Shown here: positions 17,525-25,511 of the stretch, piece by piece
Numbering within the stretch: the stretch's first letter is position 1
Layout of the letters: each line of letters starts with the position of its first letter
Assembly: GCF_030362855.1 (NCBI RefSeq)
Contig: NZ_JAUCBP010000006.1
Location: 262,329 to 326,328 of the forward strand
Origin: Neoalteromonas arenosi
GTDB taxonomy: Bacteria; Pseudomonadota; Gammaproteobacteria; Enterobacterales; Alteromonadaceae
Length of the DNA stretch: 64,000 bases
Direction: 5' to 3'
Program-made: the position numbers and the translations under genes
The notes under the pieces: generated by a model
Database searches by the model: none
The model's input: only the letters and a program-made list of their open reading frames with translations
Told to the model about the DNA's origin: nothing

Positions 17525-18623
17525 TTATAATCCAGATTTCAAGCTTGCTTCGATAAAACGGTCAAGTCCGCCATCTAACACAGCCTGTGTATTTCGAGTT
17601 TCAACGCCGGTGCGCAAATCTTTGATGCGCGAGTCATCCAGTACATAAGAGCGAATTTGGCTGCCCCAACCGATATCAGACTTATTGTCTTCCATCGCTT
17701 GTTTCTCGGCATTTTGCTTTTGTAGTTCGTATTCATACAGCTTGGCTTTTAACTGCTTGAACGCCTGATCTTTATTCTTATGCTGTGAACGGTCATTTTG
17801 ACACTGCACGACAATATTAGTCGGAATGTGGGTGATCCGCACGGCGGAGTCTGTACGGTTTACGTGCTGTCCACCGGCACCTGACGCGCGATAGGTATCA
17901 ATGCGTAAATCCGCTGGGTTAATATCTATTTCAATATCATCATTGATTTCGGGGTAAACAAACGCCGAAGCAAACGACGTATGTCGACGGTTGCCCGAGT
18001 CAAACGGCGATTTACGCACTAAGCGATGCACCCCAGTTTCAGTTCGCAACCAACCAAATGCGTATTCTCCACCGAAGCGTATGGTAGCACTTTTGATACC
18101 AGCAACATCGCCGTCAGAGACCTCAATCAACTCGGTCTTAAAGCCGTGCTCTTCCCCCCAACGCAAGTACATGCGCAAAAGCATATTGGCCCAGTCTTGA
18201 GCCTCGGTACCGCCAGAGCCCGATTGAATATCCAGATAGCAATCACAAGCATCGTTAGGGCCTGAAAACATGCGACGAAACTCAAGCACTTCCAACTTGG
18301 CGAGCAACTCTTGTAGCTCTTGCTGCGCCTCGTCAAAGGTTTCTTGATCTTCAGCTTCGACAGCCAGCTCAACCAATCCAATTACATCTTCACAGCCTTG
18401 CTCTAGCGCTTGAATCGTTTCGACAACTTGCTCTAACGCAACCTTTTCTTTGCCTAACGCTTGGGCGCGATCAGGATCATTCCAAACATCTGAGCTTTCG
18501 AGTTCGCGGTTAACTTCTTCTAACTTTTCGACCTTTTGGTCGTAGTCAAAGATACCCCCGAAGCAGCTCGGTACGCTGTTTTACGTCATCGATTGCGGTG
18601 TTGATTGGATTTACTTCAAACAT
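17525..18623 (-). CDS. prfB: Peptide chain release factor 2, with programmed +1 frameshift
   Basis: The gene is read in two frames. Frame 0 starts at ATG 18623 ([16 protein letters not shown]...) and reaches an in-frame UGA at 18548-18546, codon 26. The site is CGG GGG TAT CTT TGA C, nearly the E. coli site, with the GGGGG internal Shine-Dalgarno. Shifting +1 continues [16 protein letters not shown] and on to the stop at 17525, giving 365 residues, exactly the E. coli length. The UGA/UAA-recognition motif SPF (VRKSPFDSG) and hydrolysis motif GGQ ([12 protein letters not shown]) are present. A single-frame reading starts only at 18376 and loses the N-terminal domain. Confidence 0.98.
18546..18562 (-). 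promoter_or_regulatory. prfB programmed frameshift site
   Basis: GGGGG-TAT-CTT-TGA-C on the minus strand: an anti-Shine-Dalgarno-pairing stretch three bases before the slippery CTT codon, followed by UGA and C, a weak termination context. Low RF2 levels favour slippage to the +1 frame, so RF2 autoregulates its own synthesis. Confidence 0.95.
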
Positions 18624-18684
18624 GTGCTGGTTCAGTCTAAAAAAAGTTAGCGGATACTACCGAATTTACGGCCCAGTGAATAGT

Positions 18685-18715
18685 GCTGAATTTGCATAGC
18701 CTATGCAAATTCAGC
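18685..18715. repeat. Perfect 15-bp inverted repeat
   Basis: Arms GCTGAATTTGCATAG (18685-18699) and its exact complement (18701-18715) around a single C. It sits in the 102-bp gap between the flavin reductase stop and the prfB start, both on the minus strand. No T-run follows on either strand, so it is not a typical intrinsic terminator. It could be an operator or a stabilising hairpin. Confidence 0.7.
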
Positions 18716-18725
18716 GAATGAGGAA

Positions 18726-19295
18726 TTAGCCGTGCAGTTTATCGGTAAAGTCGATTAGGCCATCAACCAATGAACCGATTTGCTTAAGGGTTTTCTCGTC
18801 GGTCAAGACGCCATCTTCGATCAAACTATCGACTTTGCCGATCGCTTTTTGACCCGGTAGTACATTAATCCCAATATTGCCCAGTAGCATACGCAGTACC
18901 ACCAGCACCCGCATACCACCAAGCGCTCCGGCAGAAGACGCCATGATGAGCGCATTCTTACCTTTAAATGCTTGCAGAGGCTTCTCACCGTCTTCCATAC
19001 GGCTGGCCCAGTCTATGGCATTTTTAAGCAAGGCTGGATAACTGGAATTGTACTCCGGGGAAACAATAATAAATGCATCGTGCGACATCAGTAGCTCTTT
19101 AAACGCGCGTGCCTTTGCAGGCATACCAGTCGCTGCTTCTTCATCTTCGTTAAAGATTGGCATTGGATAGTCAGCGAGGTTCACCAGTGTTACATCTGCG
19201 CCTTTTTCTTCAGCTAATTTAGCGGCAGCTGCGGCTACAGCTTGGTTGTAAGATGCTTTACGTGCACTACCTGAAAAAGCCAGAATCTTCGCCAT
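18726..19295 (-). CDS. NAD(P)H-dependent FMN reductase (ChrR/YieF-type)
   Basis: 189 residues of flavodoxin-like fold. The N-terminal phosphate-binding loop is ILAFSGSARKASYNQ, and the hallmark VSPEYNSSYPALLKNAIDWASR lies near residue 80. The later segment SSAGALGGMRVLVVLRMLL matches the FMN_red family. It is a soluble flavoprotein reducing quinones, chromate, azo compounds or flavins with NAD(P)H; the physiological substrate is unknown. It stands between argS and prfB on the same strand, with its own short leader. Confidence 0.88.
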   Translation of the reverse strand: MAKILAFSGSARKASYNQAVAAAAAKLAEEKGADVTLVNLADYPMPIFNEDEEAATGMPAKARAFKELLMSHDAFIIVSPEYNSSYPALLKNAIDWASRMEDGEKPLQAFKGKNALIMASSAGALGGMRVLVVLRMLLGNIGINVLPGQKAIGKVDSLIEDGVLTDEKTLKQIGSLVDGLIDFTDKLHG

Positions 19296-19360
19296 ATCGT
19301 TTTCCTTTCACAAAAATTTGTCGCAATTACTACGCCTTGATACTAAATATGATCAAATCG

Positions 19361-21082
19361 TTACATGCGCTCTGTTGTCTCAATCCCCAACAGATCAAGA
19401 CCGGTTTGAATCGTGTTTGCCGTCAGCATAGCTAAACTCAAACGGCTGACTTGGGTATCAGCAGCAACGCTGTCTTTGAGGATAGGACAGGCTTCATAAA
19501 AGCGCATAAAGCTGCTCGCCAGATCGTACAAATATGCACATAACACATGCGGTGTTGCATCAGCAGCAACCACTAAAAGCGCATCCTCAAACTGCATGAG
19601 TTTAATTGCCAACTCTTTTTCTTGCGCTTGCTCGATAACGATTTCGCCAACGCTAAAATGACCTTCAAGCTTCTTAAAAATAGCCTTACAACGCGTATAG
19701 GCATATTGTAAATACGGTGCTGTATTACCTTCAAAACTGAGCATATTGTCCCAATCAAACACGTAGTCAGTGGTGCGATTTTTGCTCAAATCTGCATACT
19801 TTACCGCGCCGATGCCAATTTTCCGCGCGAGTTCTGGGTCAACTTCAGTGTTTTGCGTACGCTCGGCGATTAGGGCTGTCGCACGCTCAATCGACTCTAG
19901 CAGCAAATCATTGAGCTTAACCGTACCGCCCGTACGCGTTTTAAACGGTTTGCCATCTTTTCCTAACATCATGCCAAAGGGGCAGTGTTCATAGCTTTGT
20001 TCATCAGTCATAAAGCCAGCTTTGCGCGCAACAATCTCAGTTTGTTTAAAGTGCAAACTTTGGCGTGCATCGGTAAAGATAAGCGTGCGGTCGGCGTTTA
20101 ACACGCCATTGCGATAACGTACGGCCGCTAGGTCAGTTGTGGCGTATAAGTAACCACCGCCCGATTTCTGGACGATATATACTGCTGGGTTGCCCTCTTT
20201 GTCAGCCATCTCTGGGATAAACACCACTTTCGCACCTTGGTCTTCCACGGCAATACCTGCGGTTTCAAGTGCTTCAATGGTCGCTGCTAAATCGTCGTTA
20301 TAGGCACTCTCCCCCATGACGTCCTTGCGCGTTAGGCTAACATTTAGCAATTCATACACTTCTTCACTGTGCTGAATTGAAACGTCGATAAATTGTTGCC
20401 AAAGCTCGAGGCACTTGGCGTCACCGCTTTGCAACTTGACCACGTAATCGCGAGCGCGGTCGGCAAAGCCTTCTTCGTCATCAAAGCGCACTTTTGCAGC
20501 GCGATAGAAGTCTTCTAAATCACTCAGTGCCGTCTCAGCGACTGAGTTTTCGGCTAACTGATCACTGAAGTGTGCTAGCAACATGCCAAACTGCGTACCC
20601 CAGTCGCCCATGTGATTTTGACGAATGACATCATGGCCCAAATATTCAAGCACTTTAACCGTAGCATCACCAATAATGGTGCTGCGCAGGTGCCCAACGT
20701 GCATCTCTTTGGCTAGGTTGGGCGACGAGTAGTCAATGACAATTTTTTGTGGCGCTTGTTTGGCGATATCTAAATCAGCATCAACGGCGGCTTTGCTGGC
20801 CCATTGACCTAAAAAAGCAGGCGCAATGTGAATATTGACGAATCCTGGCCCAGCTATTTCGAGCTTGTCAGCGATGTCATCAAGTTCTACAGCATCCACA
20901 ATTTGCTGAGCAATTTGACGCGGGTTTTGTTTCATGGCCTTTGCCAAGCCCATTGCACCGTTAAATTGATAATCACCAAACTCTGGACGAGTACTGCGAC
21001 TTAATGGAATTTTTGCATCCGCAAAACCCAACGAGGTAAGCGCTTGTTGAAATCTTTCGGTTAATATAGCTGTTAAATTCAT
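19361..21082 (-). CDS. argS: Arginyl-tRNA synthetase
   Basis: 573 residues (E. coli 577). An N-terminal Add-1 domain precedes the class I HIGH-like motif AKEMHVGHLRSTIIGD near residue 125. The core segment FGMMLGKDGKPFKTRTGGTVKL replaces a classical KMSKS, as in most bacterial ArgRS. The C-terminal helical DALR anticodon-binding domain ends LDLLGIETTERM. It charges tRNA-Arg. It starts 10 bp after prfC on the same strand, suggesting co-transcription. Confidence 0.98.
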   Translation of the reverse strand: MNLTAILTERFQQALTSLGFADAKIPLSRSTRPEFGDYQFNGAMGLAKAMKQNPRQIAQQIVDAVELDDIADKLEIAGPGFVNIHIAPAFLGQWASKAAVDADLDIAKQAPQKIVIDYSSPNLAKEMHVGHLRSTIIGDATVKVLEYLGHDVIRQNHMGDWGTQFGMLLAHFSDQLAENSVAETALSDLEDFYRAAKVRFDDEEGFADRARDYVVKLQSGDAKCLELWQQFIDVSIQHSEEVYELLNVSLTRKDVMGESAYNDDLAATIEALETAGIAVEDQGAKVVFIPEMADKEGNPAVYIVQKSGGGYLYATTDLAAVRYRNGVLNADRTLIFTDARQSLHFKQTEIVARKAGFMTDEQSYEHCPFGMMLGKDGKPFKTRTGGTVKLNDLLLESIERATALIAERTQNTEVDPELARKIGIGAVKYADLSKNRTTDYVFDWDNMLSFEGNTAPYLQYAYTRCKAIFKKLEGHFSVGEIVIEQAQEKELAIKLMQFEDALLVVAADATPHVLCAYLYDLASSFMRFYEACPILKDSVAADTQVSRLSLAMLTANTIQTGLDLLGIETTERM

Positions 21083-21092
21083 AAATCTTCGC

Positions 21093-22682
21093 TTAATGCT
21101 CTCGCGTTGGATTAAAAGTTATATCTGGGAAACGCTCTTGGGCCAGTGACAAGTTCACCATCGTTGGTGCGACATAAGCCAGTGCATCACCACCATCAAG
21201 CGCCAAATTTGTTTGGTTCTTACGTCTAAATTCATCGAGCTTTTTCTCGTCATCACAGTAAACCCATCGGGCAGTGCTAACATTGACGTGCTCATACAAT
21301 GCTTCAACATTGTATTCGGCTTTGAGTCGAGCGACGACTACATCAAACTGCAGTACCCCGACGGCTCCTACGATCAAATCATTGTTCGCTAGCGGACGAA
21401 ACACCTGTACGGCACCTTCTTCGGCTAACTGAATGAGTCCTTTTAGCAACTGTTTTTGCTTTAATGGATCTTTTAAACGAATACGCTTGAACAATTCAGG
21501 CGCAAAGTTTGGAATACCTTTAAATCGATGGTCTTCGCCTTCAGTAAAGGTATCGCCAATCCGGATCGAACCGTGATTGTGCAAACCAATGATATCACCC
21601 GCATAGGCTTCTTCGAGCAGGGCCCTGTCGCCAGCTAAGAATGTCAATGCGTCAGAAATACGGATGTCTTTGCCAATCCGTGTGTGGCGCATTTTCATGC
21701 CTTTCTTATACTGACCCGAAACGATTCGACAAAAAGCGATACGGTCGCGGTGTTTCGGATCCATATTGGCCTGGATTTTAAATACAAAACCACTGAACTT
21801 CTCTTCAGTCGCATCAACGGTGCGAAGCTCAGTTTCGCGGCTTTGTGGCGCTGGTGCCCACTCGCTTAAACCGTCAAGCATATGGTCGACACCGAAGTTA
21901 CCCAATGCAGTACCAAAGAAAACCGGGGTAAGTTGGCCTTGAATAAAGAGTTCGTGGTCAAACTCATTTGACGCGCCTTGCACAAGCTCAATCTCATCGC
22001 GTAGTTGTGCAGCTAAATCGCTACCAACAGCGTCGTCCAACTCGGGATTATCTAGCCCTTTGACTATCCGTACCTCTTGGATCATATGACCAAGACCCGA
22101 CTGGTATAAAATGGTTTCATCGCGATGCAGGTGATAAACGCCCTTAAACGACTTACCACAACCAATTGGCCAAGTAATAGGTGCGCACAAAATATCCAGT
22201 TCGGTTTCAACCTCATCCAACAGCTCCATCGGATCGCGGATATCGCGGTCCAACTTATTCATGAAGGTCAGGATCGGGGTATCGCGCAAACGCGTCACTT
22301 CCATCAACTTACGCGTTCGGTCTTCAACACCTTTAGCGGCGTCGATCACCATCAAGCTCGAGTCAACGGCTGTTAATGTGCGGTAGGTGTCTTCTGAGAA
22401 ATCTTCGTGCCCTGGTGTGTCGAGCAAGTTAACCAGTTTGTCAGCATAAGGAAATTGCATAACCGAGGTTGTCACCGAGATCCCCCGCTCTTTTTCCATC
22501 TCCATCCAGTCAGACTTGGCATGCTGGCCCGACTTTTTACCTTTAACCGTACCGGCAGTTTGCAACGCATTACCAAACAACAATACCTTTTCTGTGATAG
22601 TTGTTTTACCCGCATCCGGGTGCGAGATTATCGCGAATGTGCGTCGCTTTTGAATTTCTGTATTTAGGCTGGCGTTGGCCAT
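21093..22682 (-). CDS. prfC: Peptide chain release factor 3 (GTPase)
   Basis: 529 residues, the normal RF3 length. The translational GTPase G1 is [18 protein letters not shown], switch II is [18 protein letters not shown], and G4 is [17 protein letters not shown]. The C-terminal RF3 domain ends [13 protein letters not shown]. It recycles RF1 and RF2 after termination. It is co-directional with argS, prfB and lysS, so this part of the window is rich in translation functions. Confidence 0.98.
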   Translation of the reverse strand: MANASLNTEIQKRRTFAIISHPDAGKTTITEKVLLFGNALQTAGTVKGKKSGQHAKSDWMEMEKERGISVTTSVMQFPYADKLVNLLDTPGHEDFSEDTYRTLTAVDSSLMVIDAAKGVEDRTRKLMEVTRLRDTPILTFMNKLDRDIRDPMELLDEVETELDILCAPITWPIGCGKSFKGVYHLHRDETILYQSGLGHMIQEVRIVKGLDNPELDDAVGSDLAAQLRDEIELVQGASNEFDHELFIQGQLTPVFFGTALGNFGVDHMLDGLSEWAPAPQSRETELRTVDATEEKFSGFVFKIQANMDPKHRDRIAFCRIVSGQYKKGMKMRHTRIGKDIRISDALTFLAGDRALLEEAYAGDIIGLHNHGSIRIGDTFTEGEDHRFKGIPNFAPELFKRIRLKDPLKQKQLLKGLIQLAEEGAVQVFRPLANNDLIVGAVGVLQFDVVVARLKAEYNVEALYEHVNVSTARWVYCDDEKKLDEFRRKNQTNLALDGGDALAYVAPTMVNLSLAQERFPDITFNPTREH

Positions 22683-22797
22683 GCAAACAATGCCCTCAAG
22701 TGTAAAGTTGCTAGCTAAATGTCGTTGGAGATTAGCTGCTGATAAAAAAACGCGCGCTAGTATAGCGAATCTGGACTAGCGATTAAATTAATCCGTT

Positions 22798-23265
22798 CTA
22801 TTTTCTGCTGTTTTTACGTTGCATTACCAAGGCGTCTTCAAATTTTTTATCGTTTTGTGAAGTTGCTAATGCATAATAGTTCTTGCGGGTGCCCTGCAGA
22901 ACAAATTCATTAGCTTGATATAAGGCAATCGCTGCGGTGTTCGATGCCCGAACTTCTAACCAACATAAGTTGCCTTGCAAGGTTTTGGGGTTCGCCAAGA
23001 AATGTTCAAGTAACGCTTTGCCTACGCCATTACCTCGTTGTTGCGGCGCGACAGCTATGTCCATTAAGGTCACTTCATCGGCCACCAGCAAACCAATGTA
23101 GTACCCGACTATAGAAGACTGATGGATAGCGACCCAGGCATAGTAAGGTGCGGTTAAACAATCGAGAAACACCCGTTCAGACCAAGGTACAGGGTGCGAC
23201 TGCTGACATATAATATAAGCTTGTGCCGCACTGTCAGCATCGAGTGGCTGGAAAGTGATAGTCAT
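22798..23265 (-). CDS. rimI: Ribosomal protein S18 alanine N-acetyltransferase
   Basis: 155 residues of GNAT fold. The acetyl-CoA loop is VAPQQRGNGVGKALLEHFLA, and the C-terminal part has WLEVRASNTAAIALYQANEFVLQGTRKNYY, the RimI hallmark. The catalytic Glu/Tyr region (EVRASN...YY) is intact. It acetylates the N-terminal alanine of S18. I chose ATG 23265 (MTITFQPLDADS), which overlaps the holD stop as ATGA. The frame opens 7 codons earlier, inside holD. Confidence 0.93.
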   Translation of the reverse strand: MTITFQPLDADSAAQAYIICQQSHPVPWSERVFLDCLTAPYYAWVAIHQSSIVGYYIGLLVADEVTLMDIAVAPQQRGNGVGKALLEHFLANPKTLQGNLCWLEVRASNTAAIALYQANEFVLQGTRKNYYALATSQNDKKFEDALVMQRKNSRK

Positions 23266-23627
23266 CGTTGGCTTATGACTGACCACAAACGCTGCTTGTG
23301 TCTAGCCGTTAACTGGTTTAATTCACAAGGCAAGACTATACCTTCTGCACTGCGGCTTACTTCGGCACCTGCGCGGATTGAAAAAAGCAGATTTGTCCCC
23401 TCAATGGCGACAGTCTCCAAAGCCATTTGAATATCCTGTTTAAGCGTTTCAGATCCGGACAACTGCGCTAATTCCATGCTGGCTTTATCAGCATCTAAAT
23501 CTTCCGGTTCGGTACTTGGTTCAGATGTGACCTGAAGTGGTGCTTCTGGCGCTAATGTCGACTCATAGGTCGAAAGCCCCATGACCTGCAAAATTGCACG
23601 TTGATATTCAGAGTTTTTAGCCGTCAT
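23262..23627 (-). CDS. holD: DNA polymerase III psi subunit, probable
   Basis: 121 residues, poorly conserved, with MTAKNSEYQRAILQVMGLSTYE at the N-terminus and a closing segment LTARHKQRLWSVI. It resembles the HolD C-terminus, where a helix ends in a LW motif. The assignment leans on synteny: holD directly precedes rimI in gammaproteobacteria, and here the two overlap by ATGA. Psi links the clamp loader to chi and SSB. The acidic, serine-rich middle (about 30-55) is probably disordered. Confidence 0.72.
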   Translation of the reverse strand: MTAKNSEYQRAILQVMGLSTYESTLAPEAPLQVTSEPSTEPEDLDADKASMELAQLSGSETLKQDIQMALETVAIEGTNLLFSIRAGAEVSRSAEGIVLPCELNQLTARHKQRLWSVISQR

Positions 23628-23673
23628 TAGCGTGTGTGTTGATTGAAACTTGGCGCAGTATAGCAGAGAAAAG

Positions 23674-23750
23674 TGGCAGGGGTGGAGGGACTCGAACCCC
23701 CAACCATCGGTTTTGGAGACCGCTGTTCTACCAATTCGAACTACACCCCT
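23674..23750 (-). tRNA. tRNA-Trp (CCA)
   Basis: A full cloverleaf on the minus strand. The 7-bp acceptor AGGGGTG / CACCCCT is followed by discriminator G and an encoded CCA. The anticodon loop CTCCAAA gives anticodon CCA, and the T arm GGTTCGAGTCC is intact. It stands alone between holD and the thiamine operon. Confidence 0.97.
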
Positions 23751-23797
23751 AGCGCGGACGCATTATACGTATGCTCAATTAAAGGTAAAGAGAAAAG

Positions 23798-24604
23798 TTA
23801 CTCGTTTACTCTTTTTAAGTGCTCATCAATGGCTGCATACCATAATTTATAGGTCAAATTAACGATAGGCTCAATTTCATTTAAGCCGGCGCGAATTGTG
23901 CGCTCTGGTATTCCAGATAATCGCGAGTACTCACTGATCAACATTTCACACTTGGCATCACTGAGACGGTTAATCGCCATTGACGAACGGATATCGAAGT
24001 ATCGATTGCCAGTTGAAGCATATTCCCAATCGATAACAATTGGTTTTTCGTGGTTAAGGATGTGGCCTAAAGCTAAATCATTGTGACAAAAAACAAAATT
24101 ATGCTTTGCATCTAAAATTTTATTGACTAACGGCAACTGCTGTTCAATTTGCGCATTGAATCTTGAAATATCACCTTGGACAGTTGATAGATACTGTTGC
24201 CACACGAGCTCAATATCCAGCAACTCAGTTGTTATAGGTAATTGATGAGTCAAAAACAATGCACGACTCAAAGCAAACATCTGCGTTTCAGCAGACTCAA
24301 TTGCAAGAGGCTTAACACTTGGGGTGACCCACTCCTCAGCATAAAGTCCCTGCTCTTGACAAAGATATACAGGATTTGGTGCTAAACCGTATTTTGCTAC
24401 TTTGCGTTGAATCGCTAACAGATTTGGCCGACTGCGGGCTGTTGCATCATCGGCATAAAATTTCTTGAGGAGAAACTTTTCATCATCCATCGAGATGCAA
24501 TAAGTTGCGTTAATCATGCTTTCGTTTATGGGACGCAATTTGGCGCTGGTATCAAACCCCAAAGAGTCCAATAACGACTGAGGCAAATCTGAGTGCGTGA
24601 TCAT
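23798..24604 (-). CDS. APH/choline-kinase-fold phosphotransferase, probable thiamine kinase
   Basis: 268 residues from ATG 24604, which overlaps the pnuT-like stop as ATGA. The aminoglycoside/choline kinase catalytic loop is FVFCHNDLALGHIL (Brenner motif HNDxxxxH), followed by the metal-binding IVIDWEYASTGNRYFDIRS. ATP-binding features lie in YFLLKKFYADDATARSR-like sequence near residue 45. As last gene of a TPP-riboswitch operon it most plausibly phosphorylates imported thiamine, like ThiK. A choline-kinase-like role is the alternative. The longer frame to 24652 lies inside the upstream gene. Confidence 0.82.
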   Translation of the reverse strand: MITHSDLPQSLLDSLGFDTSAKLRPINESMINATYCISMDDEKFLLKKFYADDATARSRPNLLAIQRKVAKYGLAPNPVYLCQEQGLYAEEWVTPSVKPLAIESAETQMFALSRALFLTHQLPITTELLDIELVWQQYLSTVQGDISRFNAQIEQQLPLVNKILDAKHNFVFCHNDLALGHILNHEKPIVIDWEYASTGNRYFDIRSSMAINRLSDAKCEMLISEYSRLSGIPERTIRAGLNEIEPIVNLTYKLWYAAIDEHLKRVNE

Positions 24605-25230
24605 TGTGCCCCGCTCAGCTCTCTCATAGCTACTTTCGTGGATTTTCGCCACTGCAAGTATCCATACACTGACATAAATACGTAACTGACAAATAGCAAG
24701 CTAGTAAAGTACAAGTCTACTTGCCAATACAACCAACTCGCCACACTGTTTATGACCATCCAGTACAACCAATTTTCTATTTTTCTGTGTGCAACCATGA
24801 CCGTTGTGATCACGCTTGCTACTGTGACAAATGCATCAACATAAAGGTAGCGGCTTTCTGTTAATAAGCCAGTAATTTCTGCGCATAACACCGTGAACAA
24901 CACAATAACAGTAAGAGTACCGATGTTTTGCAGCACAGTCAGACGACTGGCAACGAACGCTTCGCTTGGACTCCTTTTCCACTGCCAATAGCCATAAAGC
25001 GCCATTAACATGTAGTACAGATTAAGCAGCATTTGTAGTTTCAGGTTAACATCGTAAAACAGAACGGTGTATATCAATGTGCTAACAAACGCACAAGCCC
25101 AGCAGGCAATATGCTTACGCGCTGCAAGCAGCACGTAAGCAATAGCGAGAATCACTGCTACCCCTTCGAACAAGTGCATTGCGCGCATTTGTTCGATTGC
25201 TGTAACAAGTAGATTATTCACATTATCCAT
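24601..25230 (-). CDS. pnuT: PnuC-family vitamin transporter, probable thiamine transporter PnuT
   Basis: 209 residues with about seven hydrophobic helices, for example FEGVAVILAIAYVLLAARKHIACW near the start and MLLNLYYMLMALYGYWQWKRS in the first half. The repeated YGYWQW / YGYLQWRKS motifs and the WLYWQVDLYFTSLLFVSYVFM segment mark the PnuC fold. The operon's TPP riboswitch argues for thiamine rather than nicotinamide riboside. ATG 25230 overlaps the upstream YkoF-like stop by 8 bp. It imports the substrate by facilitated diffusion, with metabolic trapping by the kinase downstream. Confidence 0.9.
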   Translation of the reverse strand: MDNVNNLLVTAIEQMRAMHLFEGVAVILAIAYVLLAARKHIACWACAFVSTLIYTVLFYDVNLKLQMLLNLYYMLMALYGYWQWKRSPSEAFVASRLTVLQNIGTLTVIVLFTVLCAEITGLLTESRYLYVDAFVTVASVITTVMVAHRKIENWLYWMVINSVASWLYWQVDLYFTSLLFVSYVFMSVYGYLQWRKSTKVAMRELSGAQ

Positions 25231-25498
25231 TATCAGAGTGTAGCCCTGGCTGTATATCGTCACCGGCCAAGAATTTGCAGACCAATATTGCCTGCCCTGT
25301 TGTTGCGTGGATCCGTTCAATTTCACTGCCAAGCAGAGTGAATAATTGTTGGTATGGGCCGCGCACTTGGGTACTAGTCGTAGTTACCGACATTTCAAAC
25401 TCTTTGACCGCACTCAACCGGTCAATAAAGCCCTTTATCACTGGCAAATACTCATCTGCCAATGGATACAACGAAATTTCTGCAGTACACAAGCGCAT
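25223..25498 (-). CDS. YkoF-like thiamine/HMP-binding protein
   Basis: 91 residues beginning MRLCTAEISLYPLADEYLPVIKGFIDRL, then TTTSTQVRGPYQQLFTLLGSEIERI. This is one copy of the thiamine/hydroxymethylpyrimidine-binding YkoF / MTH1187-type ferredoxin-like fold. ATG 25498 has Shine-Dalgarno AGAGGA 6 nt upstream and follows the receptor stop by 13 bp. There is no signal peptide, so it is cytoplasmic. Binding of thiamine is known for relatives; its exact step here is unknown. It is translationally coupled to the transporter. Confidence 0.82.
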   Translation of the reverse strand: MRLCTAEISLYPLADEYLPVIKGFIDRLSAVKEFEMSVTTTSTQVRGPYQQLFTLLGSEIERIHATTGQAILVCKFLAGDDIQPGLHSDNG

Positions 25499-25511
25499 GA
25501 TTATTCCTCTG

